64,000 bases of DNA from Nocardioides agri (GCF_013778305.1 NZ_JACEIC010000002.1:1367708-1431707); one strand, 5' to 3'; shown: positions 35,996-44,264, counted from the first letter of the stretch. Program-made: numbers and translations. Notes: a model not told the origin generated them from the sequence alone.

Positions 35996-37132
35996 GTGGA
36001 CGAGCTGGTCCGAGAGCTGGCGCCCCAGGTCCTCGGGGTCCTCGTCCGCCGCGGAGCCGACTTCGCGGCGGCCGAGGACGCCGTCCAGGAGGCGCTCGTC
36101 GAGGCGGTACGCCGGTGGCCGGACGACCCGCCGGACGACCCGAGGGCCTGGCTGATCACGGTCGCCTGGCGGAAGTTCCTCGACGCCAACCGGAGCGAGT
36201 CGGCGCGACGGACCCGGGAGGTGCGGGTCCATGAGGAGCCACCCGCCGGACCGGCCGAGGTGCGGGACGACACCCTGCTCCTGCTCTTCCTGTGCTGCCA
36301 CCCGTCGTTGACGCCGGCGTCGGCCATCGCCCTCACCCTGCGGGCCGTCGGTGGCCTCACCACCGCCCAGATCGCCGCCGCCCACCTCGTGCCGGAGGCG
36401 ACCATGGCGCAGCGGATCAGCCGCGCGAAGCGCACGGTCGCCCAGGCGGGCGTGGGCGAGCCGGGCGAGCTGAGCCGGGTGCTCAAGGTGCTCTACCTCG
36501 TCTTCAACGAGGGCTACACCGGCGACGTCGACCTGGCCGCCGAGGCGATCCGGCTGACCCGGATGCTGAGGCACGTCAGCGAGGAGCCGGAGGTCGCCGG
36601 CCTGCTGGCGCTGATGCTGCTGCACCACGCGCGACGGGCAGCGCGCTGGACCGACGAGGGTGCCCTCGTCCCGCTGGCCGACCAGGACCGCAGCCGCTGG
36701 GACACGACCCTGATCGCGGAGGGGGTCGAGATCCTGCAGGGCGCGCTGGCCTGCGACCGGCTCGGCGAGTACCAGGCCCAGGCCGCGATCGCGGCCCTGC
36801 ACTGCGACGCCCGCACGGCCGAGGAGACCGACTGGACGCAGGTGCTCGAGTGGTACGACGAGCTGCTCGCGCTCACCGCCTCGCCGGTCGTCGCCCTCAA
36901 CCGGGCCGTCGCCGTGGGCCAGGCCGACGGGCCGCTGGCCGGGCTGCGAGCGCTGGAGACCGTGCCGCCCGACGTACCCCGCCGCGTCGCCGTCGAGGCG
37001 TGGCTCCACGAGCGCGCCGGCGACATCGACGCGTCCGCGGTGCTCTACGCGCAGGCCGCGGCCGCGGCGAGCAGCACCGCCGAGCGCGACCACCTCACGC
37101 GTCAGGCCGCCCGTCTGCGACACGGCTCCTGA
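35996..37132 (+). CDS. ECF42-type RNA polymerase sigma factor
   Basis: The 378-residue protein has sigma region 2 (about 15-75: DFAAAEDAVQEALVEA, DDPRAWLITVAWR), region 4 (about 110-165: LRAVGGLTTAQIAAAHLVPEA split across the HTH) and a C-terminal TPR-like extension of about 200 residues containing NRAVAVGQADGPLAGL. This layout is the ECF42 group, which has no anti-sigma factor and works with DGPF proteins. The GTG start is coupled to the upstream DGPF gene. Its 3' end overlaps the convergent tetR gene by 38 bases. Confidence 0.92.
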   Translation: MDELVRELAPQVLGVLVRRGADFAAAEDAVQEALVEAVRRWPDDPPDDPRAWLITVAWRKFLDANRSESARRTREVRVHEEPPAGPAEVRDDTLLLLFLCCHPSLTPASAIALTLRAVGGLTTAQIAAAHLVPEATMAQRISRAKRTVAQAGVGEPGELSRVLKVLYLVFNEGYTGDVDLAAEAIRLTRMLRHVSEEPEVAGLLALMLLHHARRAARWTDEGALVPLADQDRSRWDTTLIAEGVEILQGALACDRLGEYQAQAAIAALHCDARTAEETDWTQVLEWYDELLALTASPVVALNRAVAVGQADGPLAGLRALETVPPDVPRRVAVEAWLHERAGDIDASAVLYAQAAAAASSTAERDHLTRQAARLRHGS

Positions 37133-37715
37133 GCCCGGCGATGAGCGTCTCGACGCCGAACGACCAGACGTACTCGTAGTCCGCGACGTCCGTCGCCACC
37201 GACCGCACCAGCGGGAACGACTCGGGCGGCAGCTCGTCGAGATGGGTCTCGAGGATCGCTCCCCTCGCGACCATGCTGCGCTCCATGCCGATCATCAGCG
37301 CCAGGTACGACGCCGCCTTGACCGCCGCGAACGCGTCATTGGTGCTGAACCCGGCCTCGGCGAACGCGGCCAGCGCGACCTCGAACGAGGCGGCCGCCCG
37401 GGCGCCCTGCACCGGCCGCTGCCGCAGCGCGTGGAACGCCCCCGGGTGCGTCCCGGCCACGCCGGTGACGCCGTCGATGAACTGGCGGACCCAGTCGTCC
37501 CAGGCCACCGGGCCGGTCGGCAGCTTGGCCTCGTCGAGGAGCAGCTCCACGATGCCGTCCGTGACGGCCTCCCGGGTCGGGACGTGGTTGTAGAGCGAGG
37601 TGACGTGCACCCCCAGCGCGGCGGCGATCTTGCGCAGCGTGACGGCGTCGGGACCGTCCCGGTCGGCGAGTCGCACCGCAGTCTGCAGGATCCGCTCCCG
37701 CGTCAACGCCGGCAT
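37095..37715 (-). CDS. TetR-family regulator with tetracycline-repressor-type C-terminal domain
   Basis: The protein of about 206 residues has an HTH with LRKIAAALGVHVTSLYNHVPT, nearly identical in pattern to TetR itself, and a TetR_C_1-like ligand domain. ATG 37715 is ten bases after AGGAG; a GTG six bases upstream, only four bases from AGGAG, is the alternative. Two perfect operators separate it from the divergent serine-hydrolase gene, which is therefore its likely target. Confidence 0.9.
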   Translation of the reverse strand: MPALTRERILQTAVRLADRDGPDAVTLRKIAAALGVHVTSLYNHVPTREAVTDGIVELLLDEAKLPTGPVAWDDWVRQFIDGVTGVAGTHPGAFHALRQRPVQGARAAASFEVALAAFAEAGFSTNDAFAAVKAASYLALMIGMERSMVARGAILETHLDELPPESFPLVRSVATDVADYEYVWSFGVETLIAGLRSRVADGRPDA

Positions 37716-37737
37716 GGCCACCTCGCTCCTCTTGACA

Positions 37738-37777
37738 AACCTACAGCGTAGGTTAACGCTTACCTACACTGTAGGTA
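37738..37777. promoter_or_regulatory. Two tandem TetR operators
   Basis: Operator one is AACCTAC-agc-GTAGGTT (37738-37754). Operator two is TACCTAC-act-GTAGGTA (37761-37777). Both are perfect palindromes with seven-base arms sharing ACCTAC-N3-GTAGGT, and their centres are 23 bases apart. TACACT (37765-37770), a possible -10 for the serine hydrolase, lies inside operator two. Confidence 0.8.
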
Positions 37778-37793
37778 CGCCCTAGGAGGAACC

Positions 37794-39188
37794 GTGTCTC
37801 TCACCCAGACCGAGCTCGAGAAGAAGCTCGCCGAGCTCATCGACCGCCACCACGTCCCTGGCGCCCAGCTCGCCGTCCTCGACGGCGACACGATCACGGA
37901 GGTCACGGCGGGTGTCCTGAGCATCCGCACCGGCTGCCCCGTCAGCACCGACGCGCTCTTCCTGCCGGGCTCGATCGGCAAGCTCTACACCGCCACGCTG
38001 GTGCTGATGCTCGCCGACGAGGGCCTGGTCGACCTCGACCAGCCCGTCAAGACCTACCTCCCCGACTTCGAGGTGCGGGACGCGCACGCCCGCGACAGCG
38101 TCACGGTGCGCGACCTGCTGCGCCACACGAGCGGCTTCGACGGGGACGTCTTCATCGACACCGGTCGCGGGGACGACGCGCTGCCGCGCTACCTGCAGGA
38201 GATCCGCGACCTTCCCCAGATCGCCGACCCCGGCACGATCTGGAGCTACAGCAACAGCGGCTACTCGATCCTCGGCCGGCTCGTGGAGGTCGTCGCCGAC
38301 ACGGTGTTCGAGACCGCGCTGCGCGAGCGGCTGCTCGAGCCACTCGGGCTGGAGCACTCCGTGGTCTTCCCCGAGGAGGTGATCGGCCACCCGCACGCGA
38401 TGGGCCACGTGCCGAACCCCGAGGACCCGGGTTCCCTGATGGTCAGCCCGCAGTGGGGCCTCTTCCGCTCCTGCGGCCCGATGGGGGCGTCGCTGGTCGC
38501 CAGCGCCGGGGACGTGATCCGGTTCGCCCTGCTCCACCTCGACGGCGGCGTCGCCGCCGACGGCACGCGCCTGCTGTCCGCCGAGATCGTCGCGGCGGCC
38601 CAGCAGCCGCAGATCGACCTGGTCGACGACACCGTGCTCGGGGAGTCCTGGGGGCTGGGCTGGATCCTGGACCACTTCGGCGACGTCGCGGTGATCGGCC
38701 ACGACGGCAACTCGCTGGGCCAGAACGCGTTCATGCGGGTCGCTCCCGCGCAGCGGTTCGGCTTCTGCCTGCAGACCAACGTCGAGAGCGCGCTGGCGAT
38801 GTACCGCGAGCTCGCCGACTGGCTGTTCGAGGAGCGCCTCGGGGTCACGACCCGGCAGGACCCGGCGGCGCTGGACTCACCGGTCGTCGCCGACCCGAGC
38901 CGCTACGTCGGCACCTACCAGCGCGAGGGGCTGGTCTTCGAGATCGCCGAGGCCGAGGATGGTTCGCTCGTGGCGAGCGTCAGGGCCTCGCACGCCGCGG
39001 CCGAGATGCAGAACCTGCCGCCGATGGACGACCTCCCGCTGGTGCCCGTCGTGCGCGACGGCTCGTTCCTGCTGGAGCTGCCGATCGCCGACAGCGCGCT
39101 GCTGGCGGTGTTCTTCAACCCGGCCGACGCGTCCGCCGCGCCGACCTACCTCCACTTCGGCGGGCGAGCCCACCGGCGCGTCAGCTGA
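37794..39188 (+). CDS. Serine hydrolase, class C beta-lactamase-like
   Basis: The 464-residue protein has the SxxK motif as Ser60-Ile-Gly-Lys63, YxN as Tyr152-Ser-Asn154, and RHTSGFDGD. This is the beta-lactamase/esterase fold of EstB-type or D-aminopeptidase-like enzymes. There is no signal peptide, so a cytoplasmic esterase or peptidase is more likely than a true beta-lactamase. A C-terminal beta-barrel-like domain (about 365-464) follows. GGAGGAA lies four bases before the GTG. Control by the divergent TetR is strongly suggested. Confidence 0.88.
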   Translation: MSLTQTELEKKLAELIDRHHVPGAQLAVLDGDTITEVTAGVLSIRTGCPVSTDALFLPGSIGKLYTATLVLMLADEGLVDLDQPVKTYLPDFEVRDAHARDSVTVRDLLRHTSGFDGDVFIDTGRGDDALPRYLQEIRDLPQIADPGTIWSYSNSGYSILGRLVEVVADTVFETALRERLLEPLGLEHSVVFPEEVIGHPHAMGHVPNPEDPGSLMVSPQWGLFRSCGPMGASLVASAGDVIRFALLHLDGGVAADGTRLLSAEIVAAAQQPQIDLVDDTVLGESWGLGWILDHFGDVAVIGHDGNSLGQNAFMRVAPAQRFGFCLQTNVESALAMYRELADWLFEERLGVTTRQDPAALDSPVVADPSRYVGTYQREGLVFEIAEAEDGSLVASVRASHAAAEMQNLPPMDDLPLVPVVRDGSFLLELPIADSALLAVFFNPADASAAPTYLHFGGRAHRRVS

Positions 39189-39909
39189 CCAGCAGACCGG
39201 CCACCGCTGCCGGCTCCTCGACGTGCGCGTTGTGCCCGAGGCCCGGCAGCGTGACCGGATCGGCCACGAGGGCGCGCAGGTCAGCGTCCGACACCATCGG
39301 GTCGTGCTCGCCGCGCGCCAGCACCACCGGGCACCCGGCGTGCGCGACCAGCCGGGCCATGTCCGGCACCCCGACGCCGAACGTCGCCGGGTCCTGGGCG
39401 ACCCGCCAGCCCTCGGCGGTCCGGACGACCCCCGCCCCCACGGCGGGGTCGTCCGGGTCGACGAGCCCGGTCAGGCCGGCCAGCCTGAGGTAGCGCGCGA
39501 CCGCCTCGGCGCGGGTCGCCACGTGCGCCACGGGCCGCTCGGCCACCCGAGCGGCCGCCGCGACGTGCTCGACCGGCCAGACGACCTTGACCCCGAACGC
39601 GACGACCGCGCTCGCGACGTCCGCGAGCTCGAGGGCCACCACGCCGCCCATCGAGTGCCCTAGCACGACGACCTCCCGGCCCGGCGGCAGCAGGGCGCGA
39701 ACGGCGGCCGCGTGCCGCGCGAACGTGTACGGCGGGTCCCAGTCGCTGCGCCCGTGCCCCGGCAGGTCGACGGCCAGCCAGCCGCCGGGCCAGGCGTCGG
39801 CGAGCACGCGCTCCACCCCGGCGTACACGTCGGCGGTGGCGCCCAGCCCCGGCAGCAGCACCAGCAGCGGCCCGGCCTCGGATCCCCCGTGGCGCGACCA
39901 GGTCGTCAC
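39181..39909 (-). CDS. Alpha/beta-fold hydrolase
   Basis: The 242-residue protein shows VLLPGLGATADVY, DLPGHGRSDW, nucleophile serine in GHSMGG, aspartate in GEHDPMVSD and histidine in LGHNAHVEEP, the full triad of the MhpC/lipase-like group. The GTG start overlaps the upstream gene's stop by four bases. Its 3' end overlaps the convergent serine-hydrolase gene by eight bases. Substrate is unknown. Confidence 0.85.
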   Translation of the reverse strand: MTTWSRHGGSEAGPLLVLLPGLGATADVYAGVERVLADAWPGGWLAVDLPGHGRSDWDPPYTFARHAAAVRALLPPGREVVVLGHSMGGVVALELADVASAVVAFGVKVVWPVEHVAAAARVAERPVAHVATRAEAVARYLRLAGLTGLVDPDDPAVGAGVVRTAEGWRVAQDPATFGVGVPDMARLVAHAGCPVVLARGEHDPMVSDADLRALVADPVTLPGLGHNAHVEEPAAVAGLLVS

Positions 39910-40625
39910 GGCAAGCCGACGATCGCGGTGACGACGGTGCCCCCGACGGCGTTCACGCCGACGGCGAGCAGGAACGCCCACCCGCCGGTCAACCGCTTCT
40001 CGGGCCGGGCCGGTCGCAGCAGGCCGGTCGGCCCGCCGAGGACGAGGAACGCGATCAGCCCGAGCGGGAACGCCGCCCACACCAACCAGAACCACGCCCA
40101 CCGGGTCGCCCGCCACGGCCGCGGCGTGGCGAGCAGGAGCACGAGGACGCCGAAGACGAGGACGACCGCGAGCTGCGAGACTCGCTGGGGCACCCGCCAG
40201 GACCCGACCTCGTCGTAGGGCCGCCACCCGTCGCGTTCGACCTCGAGACCCGGCCGGAGCTCGCGGAGCGAGTCGCTCACGGAGCCGACGAACACCGGGC
40301 CCTCCGGAGAGTTTCCCGCGTCGCGCCGCGAGGTCGCCTCGGTGACGGTGCTGACCCGCCACAGCCAGCCGTCGCGCCACACGAGGTCCACGGTCGCGGA
40401 CCCGCGCCCCTCGCCGAGACCGCCGTGGACCGTCACGGCGTCCACCTCGCCGCGCTCGATCGCTGTCTGGAGCGCGACGTACGACGCCGGTCGCTGTCCG
40501 GCGAGCACCAGCGTCCCGGCGAGCACGAGCGCGACCGCCAGCAGCAGCCAGGCGACGGCGCGCCGCGCCACGTGCGCGACCCGAGCCCGGTCGGTGGTCG
40601 GCGTCTCGGCGGTCTCCGCGCTCAC
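39906..40625 (-). CDS. Membrane protein of unknown function with an extracytoplasmic domain
   Basis: The 239-residue protein has helix one at about 24-45 (AWLLLAVALVLAGTLVLAG), a soluble stretch of about 100 residues (GEVDAVTVHGGLGEG and DLVWRDGWLWRV), then three helices at the C-terminus (LAVVLVFGVLVLLL, WFWLVWAAFPLGLIAFLVL, FLLAVGVNAVGGTVV). It is not recognised. The soluble part resembles no enzyme by eye. It is coupled to the downstream hydrolase. The GTG lies six bases after TACGGT, so the transcript is probably leaderless. Confidence 0.65.
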   Translation of the reverse strand: MSAETAETPTTDRARVAHVARRAVAWLLLAVALVLAGTLVLAGQRPASYVALQTAIERGEVDAVTVHGGLGEGRGSATVDLVWRDGWLWRVSTVTEATSRRDAGNSPEGPVFVGSVSDSLRELRPGLEVERDGWRPYDEVGSWRVPQRVSQLAVVLVFGVLVLLLATPRPWRATRWAWFWLVWAAFPLGLIAFLVLGGPTGLLRPARPEKRLTGGWAFLLAVGVNAVGGTVVTAIVGLP

Positions 40626-40637
40626 GCGCGCACCGTA
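40626..40637 (-). promoter_or_regulatory. Leaderless promoter of the membrane protein gene
   Basis: TACGGT (40637-40632), then gcgcgc, then GTG. No ribosome-binding site is seen. It places the two-gene unit under its own promoter, separate from truA. Confidence 0.55.
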
Positions 40638-40684
40638 GCGGGATCAGCGCCCCGCCGCGAGCAGCCCCGGCTGCCGCCGGGGAT

Positions 40685-40747
40685 CGTCGAGTGACGCGGA
40701 ACCGCCCCTGAACGGCCCGTCCACGGGCGCGTTCGCGTCACTCGACG
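40685..40747. repeat. Large inverted repeat with inner hairpin (REP-like)
   Basis: CGTCGAGTGACGCG (40685-40698) and CGCGTCACTCGACG (40734-40747) are perfect 14-base arms. The loop holds a second hairpin, GCCCGT-cc-ACGGGC (40715-40728). It lies five bases after the methyltransferase stop. It may terminate transcription, but the two-tier cross shape also fits repetitive extragenic palindromes. Confidence 0.7.
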
Positions 40748-40752
40748 GCAGA

Positions 40753-41355
40753 TCAGGTCGCCGCGCGGGTCTCGAGCACCCGGAACCCCTTCGCACTGGC
40801 GAGCCGCTCGGTCGGCCAGCCCTGCTCGCCCAGCCAGCGCTGGAGGGAGTCGGCGCCCAGGTTCCTGCCCACCACCATCACCGCCCGCCCGCCAGGCGCG
40901 AGCCGGGGCAGCCAGGTGAGCAGCAGGTCGTGCAGCGCCTCCTTGCCGATCCGGATCGGCGGGTTGGACCAGATCTCGTCGAAGACCAGGTCGGTCGGCA
41001 CCTGCTCGGGCCGGCACGCGACGAAGCGGCCGTGCACGCCCATCGCGCGGGCGTTCTCGTTCGCGAGCGCGATCGCGCGGTCGTTGACCTCGACCGCCGT
41101 GATGGTGGCGAGCGGCACCGCCGCCGCGATCGCCAGGCCGATCACGCCGTACCCGCAGCCGAGGTCGAGGAAGCGGCCCTGCACGGGCGGCTCGGTCTCC
41201 CGGAAGAGCACCGCGGTGGCGTGGTCGAGGTGGCCGCGGCTGAAGATGCCGGCGCCGCTCACCAGGGTCAGCTCGCGGCCCCACACCTCGCAGGTGAAGG
41301 TCTCCCGCTCGAAGGGCACCGACGGGTCGGCGGTGAAGTAGTGCTCGTCGCTCAT
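40753..41355 (-). CDS. Class I SAM-dependent methyltransferase (RsmC-like)
   Basis: The 200-residue protein has the SAM loop FLDLGCGYGVIGLAIA, acidic strand end TAVEVNDRAIALA and the catalytic NPP motif in IWSNPPIRIGKEALH. The NPPI/R signature and size match the 'methyltransferase small' group that modifies guanine N2 in rRNA (RsmC/RlmG). Its ATG overlaps the truA stop by four bases. Two RNA-modifying genes in series fit an RNA target. Confidence 0.88.
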   Translation of the reverse strand: MSDEHYFTADPSVPFERETFTCEVWGRELTLVSGAGIFSRGHLDHATAVLFRETEPPVQGRFLDLGCGYGVIGLAIAAAVPLATITAVEVNDRAIALANENARAMGVHGRFVACRPEQVPTDLVFDEIWSNPPIRIGKEALHDLLLTWLPRLAPGGRAVMVVGRNLGADSLQRWLGEQGWPTERLASAKGFRVLETRAAT

Positions 41356-42161
41356 CCGGTGATCTCCTCCGGCCGTCGGCGGGCCATCGTCTGGGCGGTC
41401 CTCGCCTCGAGCTCGTCGTCCGCCGGGTAGCCGACATCCTCGAGCGTGAGCCCGTGGGCGTGCACGACCGGGACCGAGGAGCTCCGCACGGCGGCGCGCA
41501 GGATCTCGTCCGCCCAGTCGACGGGCTTGCGGCCCTCCCCCACGGCGATCAGGCAGCCGACCAGCGACCGCACCATGCTGTGGCAGAAGGCGTCCGCGCG
41601 CACCGTGCCCACCAGCACGCCGGCCGCATCGCGCTCCCACGACAGCTCCTCGAGCGTGCGGATCGTCGTCGCGCCCTCGCGCGGCTTGCAGAACGACGCG
41701 AAGTCGTGGCGACCGACGAGCAGCACCGACGCTGCGTTCATCGCCCGCTCGTCGAGCGGCCGCGGCCACGCGAGCACGTGGCTGCGGGTGAGCGGGTCCA
41801 GCGCGGCCGCCCGGTCGGCGATCCGGTAGGCGTAGCGGCGCCACAAGGCGCCGAAGCGGGCGTCGAAGTACGGCGGCGCCTCCGTCGCAGACCGCACCCG
41901 CACGTCGAGCGGCAGGACGCCGTTGAGCCGGCGTACGAGGGGCTCCAGCTCGGGCACCTCGTCGAGGTCGACGTGCACCACCTGCCCGCGGGCGTGCACT
42001 CCCGCGTCGGTGCGGCCCGCGCAGACCACGTCGACGGTCGGCACGCGGAGCACGGTCGCCAGCGCGGCGCTCAGCTCACCCTGCACGGTGCGCAGCCCGG
42101 GCTGCGCGGCCCAGCCGTGGAAGGCCGTGCCGTCGTAGGAGAGGTCGAGGCGGAGGCGCAC
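41352..42161 (-). CDS. truA: tRNA pseudouridine synthase A
   Basis: The 269-residue enzyme makes pseudouridine at positions 38-40 of the tRNA anticodon stem. The catalytic aspartate is in AGRTDAGVHARGQVVH, and RLDLSYDGTAFHGWAAQP is the standard N-terminus. The GTG at 42161 has AGGA nine bases upstream. In most actinobacteria truA directly follows rplQ; here two genes on the other strand separate them. It diverges from the fused thioredoxin-reductase-like gene. Confidence 0.95.
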   Translation of the reverse strand: MRLRLDLSYDGTAFHGWAAQPGLRTVQGELSAALATVLRVPTVDVVCAGRTDAGVHARGQVVHVDLDEVPELEPLVRRLNGVLPLDVRVRSATEAPPYFDARFGALWRRYAYRIADRAAALDPLTRSHVLAWPRPLDERAMNAASVLLVGRHDFASFCKPREGATTIRTLEELSWERDAAGVLVGTVRADAFCHSMVRSLVGCLIAVGEGRKPVDWADEILRAAVRSSSVPVVHAHGLTLEDVGYPADDELEARTAQTMARRRPEEITG

Positions 42162-42169
42162 GAGAGGCA

Positions 42170-42175
42170 ATCCTA
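42170..42175 (-). promoter_or_regulatory. truA -10 element
   Basis: TAGGAT (42175-42170) lies eight bases before the truA GTG. A transcript would start at or one to two bases before the start codon. Confidence 0.45.
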
Positions 42176-42188
42176 TTGCGCCGTTTCC

Positions 42189-42200
42189 TAGGCTGGATCC
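42189..42200 (+). promoter_or_regulatory. Leaderless promoter of the thioredoxin-reductase-like gene
   Basis: TAGGCT (42189-42194), then ggatcc, then GTG at 42201. The truA hexamer lies back to back 14 bases away. Confidence 0.55.
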
Positions 42201-43862
42201 GTGACCGCCCCCGCCCTGGTCCTCATCGCGCCGGACCACCCCGACGAGATGCGCGCCGGACTCGCCCGCTACGAGGCGGAGTACGACGTCCGGCTCGCCC
42301 GCTCCTGCCACGACGCCCTCGACACCACTCACGCCATCGTCGCCGACGGCGGCACGGTGGCGATGTTCGTCAGCGAGTCCGTGCTGCCCGACGCGGACGT
42401 CCTGCACTGCTTCCACAAGCTCCGCGAGAAGGTGCCCACGGCACGTCGCGTGATCGCCGCGCACTGGGACCGGTTCCTGGCCGACGCCCCCGGCCTGCGC
42501 GCGGGGATGGCGAAGGGCAAGTACGACGCCTTCCTGCTGATGCCGCGCGGCACCCGCGACGAGGAGTTCCACAACGCGATCACCGACCTGCTCTCCGACT
42601 GGGGATCGACGGTCGCCGACCCGGAGGTCGTGGCGGTCAAGATCGTCTCGCCGGTCCGCGACGGACTCACGCTGGCGATCCGCGACTTCCTGGACCGGAT
42701 GGGCATGCCCAGCCGGGTCTACGAGCCGGACTCCGACGGAGGTCGCTACGTCCTCGACCTGTGGGGCGGCGAGCCGGCGTACCCGCTCGTCTGCCGCGCC
42801 AACGGGCCGGTCGTCCACGCCACGTCGGTGCGCGACGTCGCGATCAACGTCTACGGCGCGCCGACCGAGCTCGACCTGGACCAGGTCGTCGACCTCGCGG
42901 TCGTGGGTGGCGGGCCGGCCGGCCTCGCGACGGCGGTGTACGCCGCGTCCGAGGGCCTGTCGACGGTGATCCTCGAGGCGGAGGCGATCGGCGGCCAGGC
43001 GGGCACCAGCTCGATGATCCGCAACTACCTCGGCTTCCCCCGCGGCATCTCCGGCATGCGCCTGGCCCAGCGCGCCCGCAACCAGGCGCTGCGCTTCGGC
43101 GCCCGCTTCTACACCGGCCAGGTCGTCGACGAGCTGCGGCCCGGGTCCGGCGGCGATCCGCACGTGCTGTGCACCGACTCCGGCGAGGTGCGCGCCCGCT
43201 CGGTGGTCATCGCCAGCGGCGTCGCCTACCGCAAGCTGCGGGTCGAGCCGGTCGAGGAGCTCGTGGGCTCCGGTGTCTACTACGGCGCGGCGATGACCGC
43301 GGCGCGGGAGATGGAGGGCCAGGACGTCTACGTCGTGGGCGGCGGCAACTCCGCCGGCCAGGCGGCGGTGCACCTGGCCAGGTTCGCCCGCTCCGTCACG
43401 ATCCTGGTGCGCCGGCCCGACCTCGCCGAGACGATGTCGTCGTACCTGATCGGCGAGATCGAGTACAACCCGCGCATCAGCGTGCGCACCTGCTGCCAGG
43501 TCGTCGACGGGGGCGGCGACGGTCGCCTGGAGTGGCTCGGGCTGGAGGACGTCAACACCGGCCAGGTCGACCGCGTGCCGGCGTACGGGCTGTTCCTGCT
43601 GCTCGGGGCCGAGCCCCACTGCGACTGGCTCCCCGCGGGCGTCGCGAGGGACGACCGCGGCTTCGTGCTCACCGGGCGCGACGTCCCCCGGGACCGCTGG
43701 CTCGACGGGCTCCCGCCGGAGAACCTCGCGACGACGGTGCCGGGAATCTTCGCGGCCGGTGACGTGCGCGCGGGGTCGATGAAGCGGGTCGCGTCCGCGA
43801 GCGGCGAAGGCGCGTCGGTCGTGCCGCTCGTGCACGCCTACCTCTCCCCGGCGGCCGACTAG
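42201..43862 (+). CDS. Fused pseudo-receiver / thioredoxin-reductase-like flavoprotein without CxxC
   Basis: The 553-residue protein has three parts. Residues 1-135 resemble a response-regulator receiver but lack a clear phospho-acceptor setting. Residues about 140-225 look like a thioredoxin fold. Residues 230-553 form a thioredoxin-reductase-like flavoprotein with FAD motif GGGPAG (236-241), a second VVGGGNSAGQAA loop for NAD(P)H and the C-terminal GIFAAGDVR. Where true reductases have the redox CATC, this protein has VYYGAAMTAARE. It may act as a sensor or reduce another acceptor. A GntR regulator gene follows two bases after its stop. Confidence 0.85.
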   Translation: MTAPALVLIAPDHPDEMRAGLARYEAEYDVRLARSCHDALDTTHAIVADGGTVAMFVSESVLPDADVLHCFHKLREKVPTARRVIAAHWDRFLADAPGLRAGMAKGKYDAFLLMPRGTRDEEFHNAITDLLSDWGSTVADPEVVAVKIVSPVRDGLTLAIRDFLDRMGMPSRVYEPDSDGGRYVLDLWGGEPAYPLVCRANGPVVHATSVRDVAINVYGAPTELDLDQVVDLAVVGGGPAGLATAVYAASEGLSTVILEAEAIGGQAGTSSMIRNYLGFPRGISGMRLAQRARNQALRFGARFYTGQVVDELRPGSGGDPHVLCTDSGEVRARSVVIASGVAYRKLRVEPVEELVGSGVYYGAAMTAAREMEGQDVYVVGGGNSAGQAAVHLARFARSVTILVRRPDLAETMSSYLIGEIEYNPRISVRTCCQVVDGGGDGRLEWLGLEDVNTGQVDRVPAYGLFLLLGAEPHCDWLPAGVARDDRGFVLTGRDVPRDRWLDGLPPENLATTVPGIFAAGDVRAGSMKRVASASGEGASVVPLVHAYLSPAAD

Positions 43863-43864
43863 CC

Positions 43865-44209
43865 GTGGACGTCCACCCGCTCGACGCGTCGTCGTCCGTG
43901 CCGCCCTCCGAGCAGCTGCGGGCGCAGATCGCCTCGCGTGCCGCGTCCGGGGACCTCCCGGCGGGCACCCGGCTGCCGACGGTGCGCGCCCTCGCCGACG
44001 AGCTCGGCCTCGCGGTCAACACCGTCGCCAAGGCCTACCGCGCCCTGGAGGGCGCCGGCGTGGTCACCACCGACGGGCGCCGTGGGACGTTCGTCTCGGG
44101 CGCGAGCACGTCCGCGCGCGACGCCGCGGCGGCGTACGTCGCGACCGCGCGCCGTCTCGGGCTCACGCTCACCGAGGCGCGCCGCCTGGTGGACCAGTCC
44201 TGGACATGA
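43865..44209 (+). CDS. GntR-family regulator, YtrA subgroup
   Basis: The 114-residue protein contains one winged helix: SEQLRAQIASRAASGDLPAG, TVRALADELGLAVNTVAKA and YRALEGAGVVTTDGRRGTFV. It has only a short dimerisation tail, as in YtrA-like GntR proteins. It is translated with the upstream flavoprotein (TAG cc GTG), so it may report or control its level. Target sites were not identified. Confidence 0.88.
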   Translation: MDVHPLDASSSVPPSEQLRAQIASRAASGDLPAGTRLPTVRALADELGLAVNTVAKAYRALEGAGVVTTDGRRGTFVSGASTSARDAAAAYVATARRLGLTLTEARRLVDQSWT

Positions 44210-44245
44210 CGAGGGCCCGCCACCTGCACAGGTGACGGGCCCTCG
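44210..44245. terminator. Strong bidirectional terminator
   Basis: CGAGGGCCCG (44210-44219) and CGGGCCCTCG (44236-44245) enclose CACCTG/CAGGTG, giving 16 base pairs with one C-A mismatch. It ends the gntR unit on one strand and the long rpsM-rplQ operon on the other. Confidence 0.85.
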
Positions 44246-44264
44246 GCGTGACTGCTGGGTGGTG

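Noticed and set aside
37732..37760. TTGACA at 37732 as a canonical -35 for the serine hydrolase
   Set aside because: At 17 bases downstream the hexamer is AACGCT, a poor -10, and the next good hexamer (TACACT) is 27 bases away.
37794..39188. Secreted class C beta-lactamase giving drug resistance
   Set aside because: There is no signal peptide and the C-terminal extra domain is typical of esterase/aminopeptidase relatives.
42176..43762. 528-codon plus-strand frame overlapping the flavoprotein gene
   Set aside because: Out-of-frame shadow rich in Arg/Pro/Gly; the flavoprotein frame contains the FAD and NAD(P) motifs.
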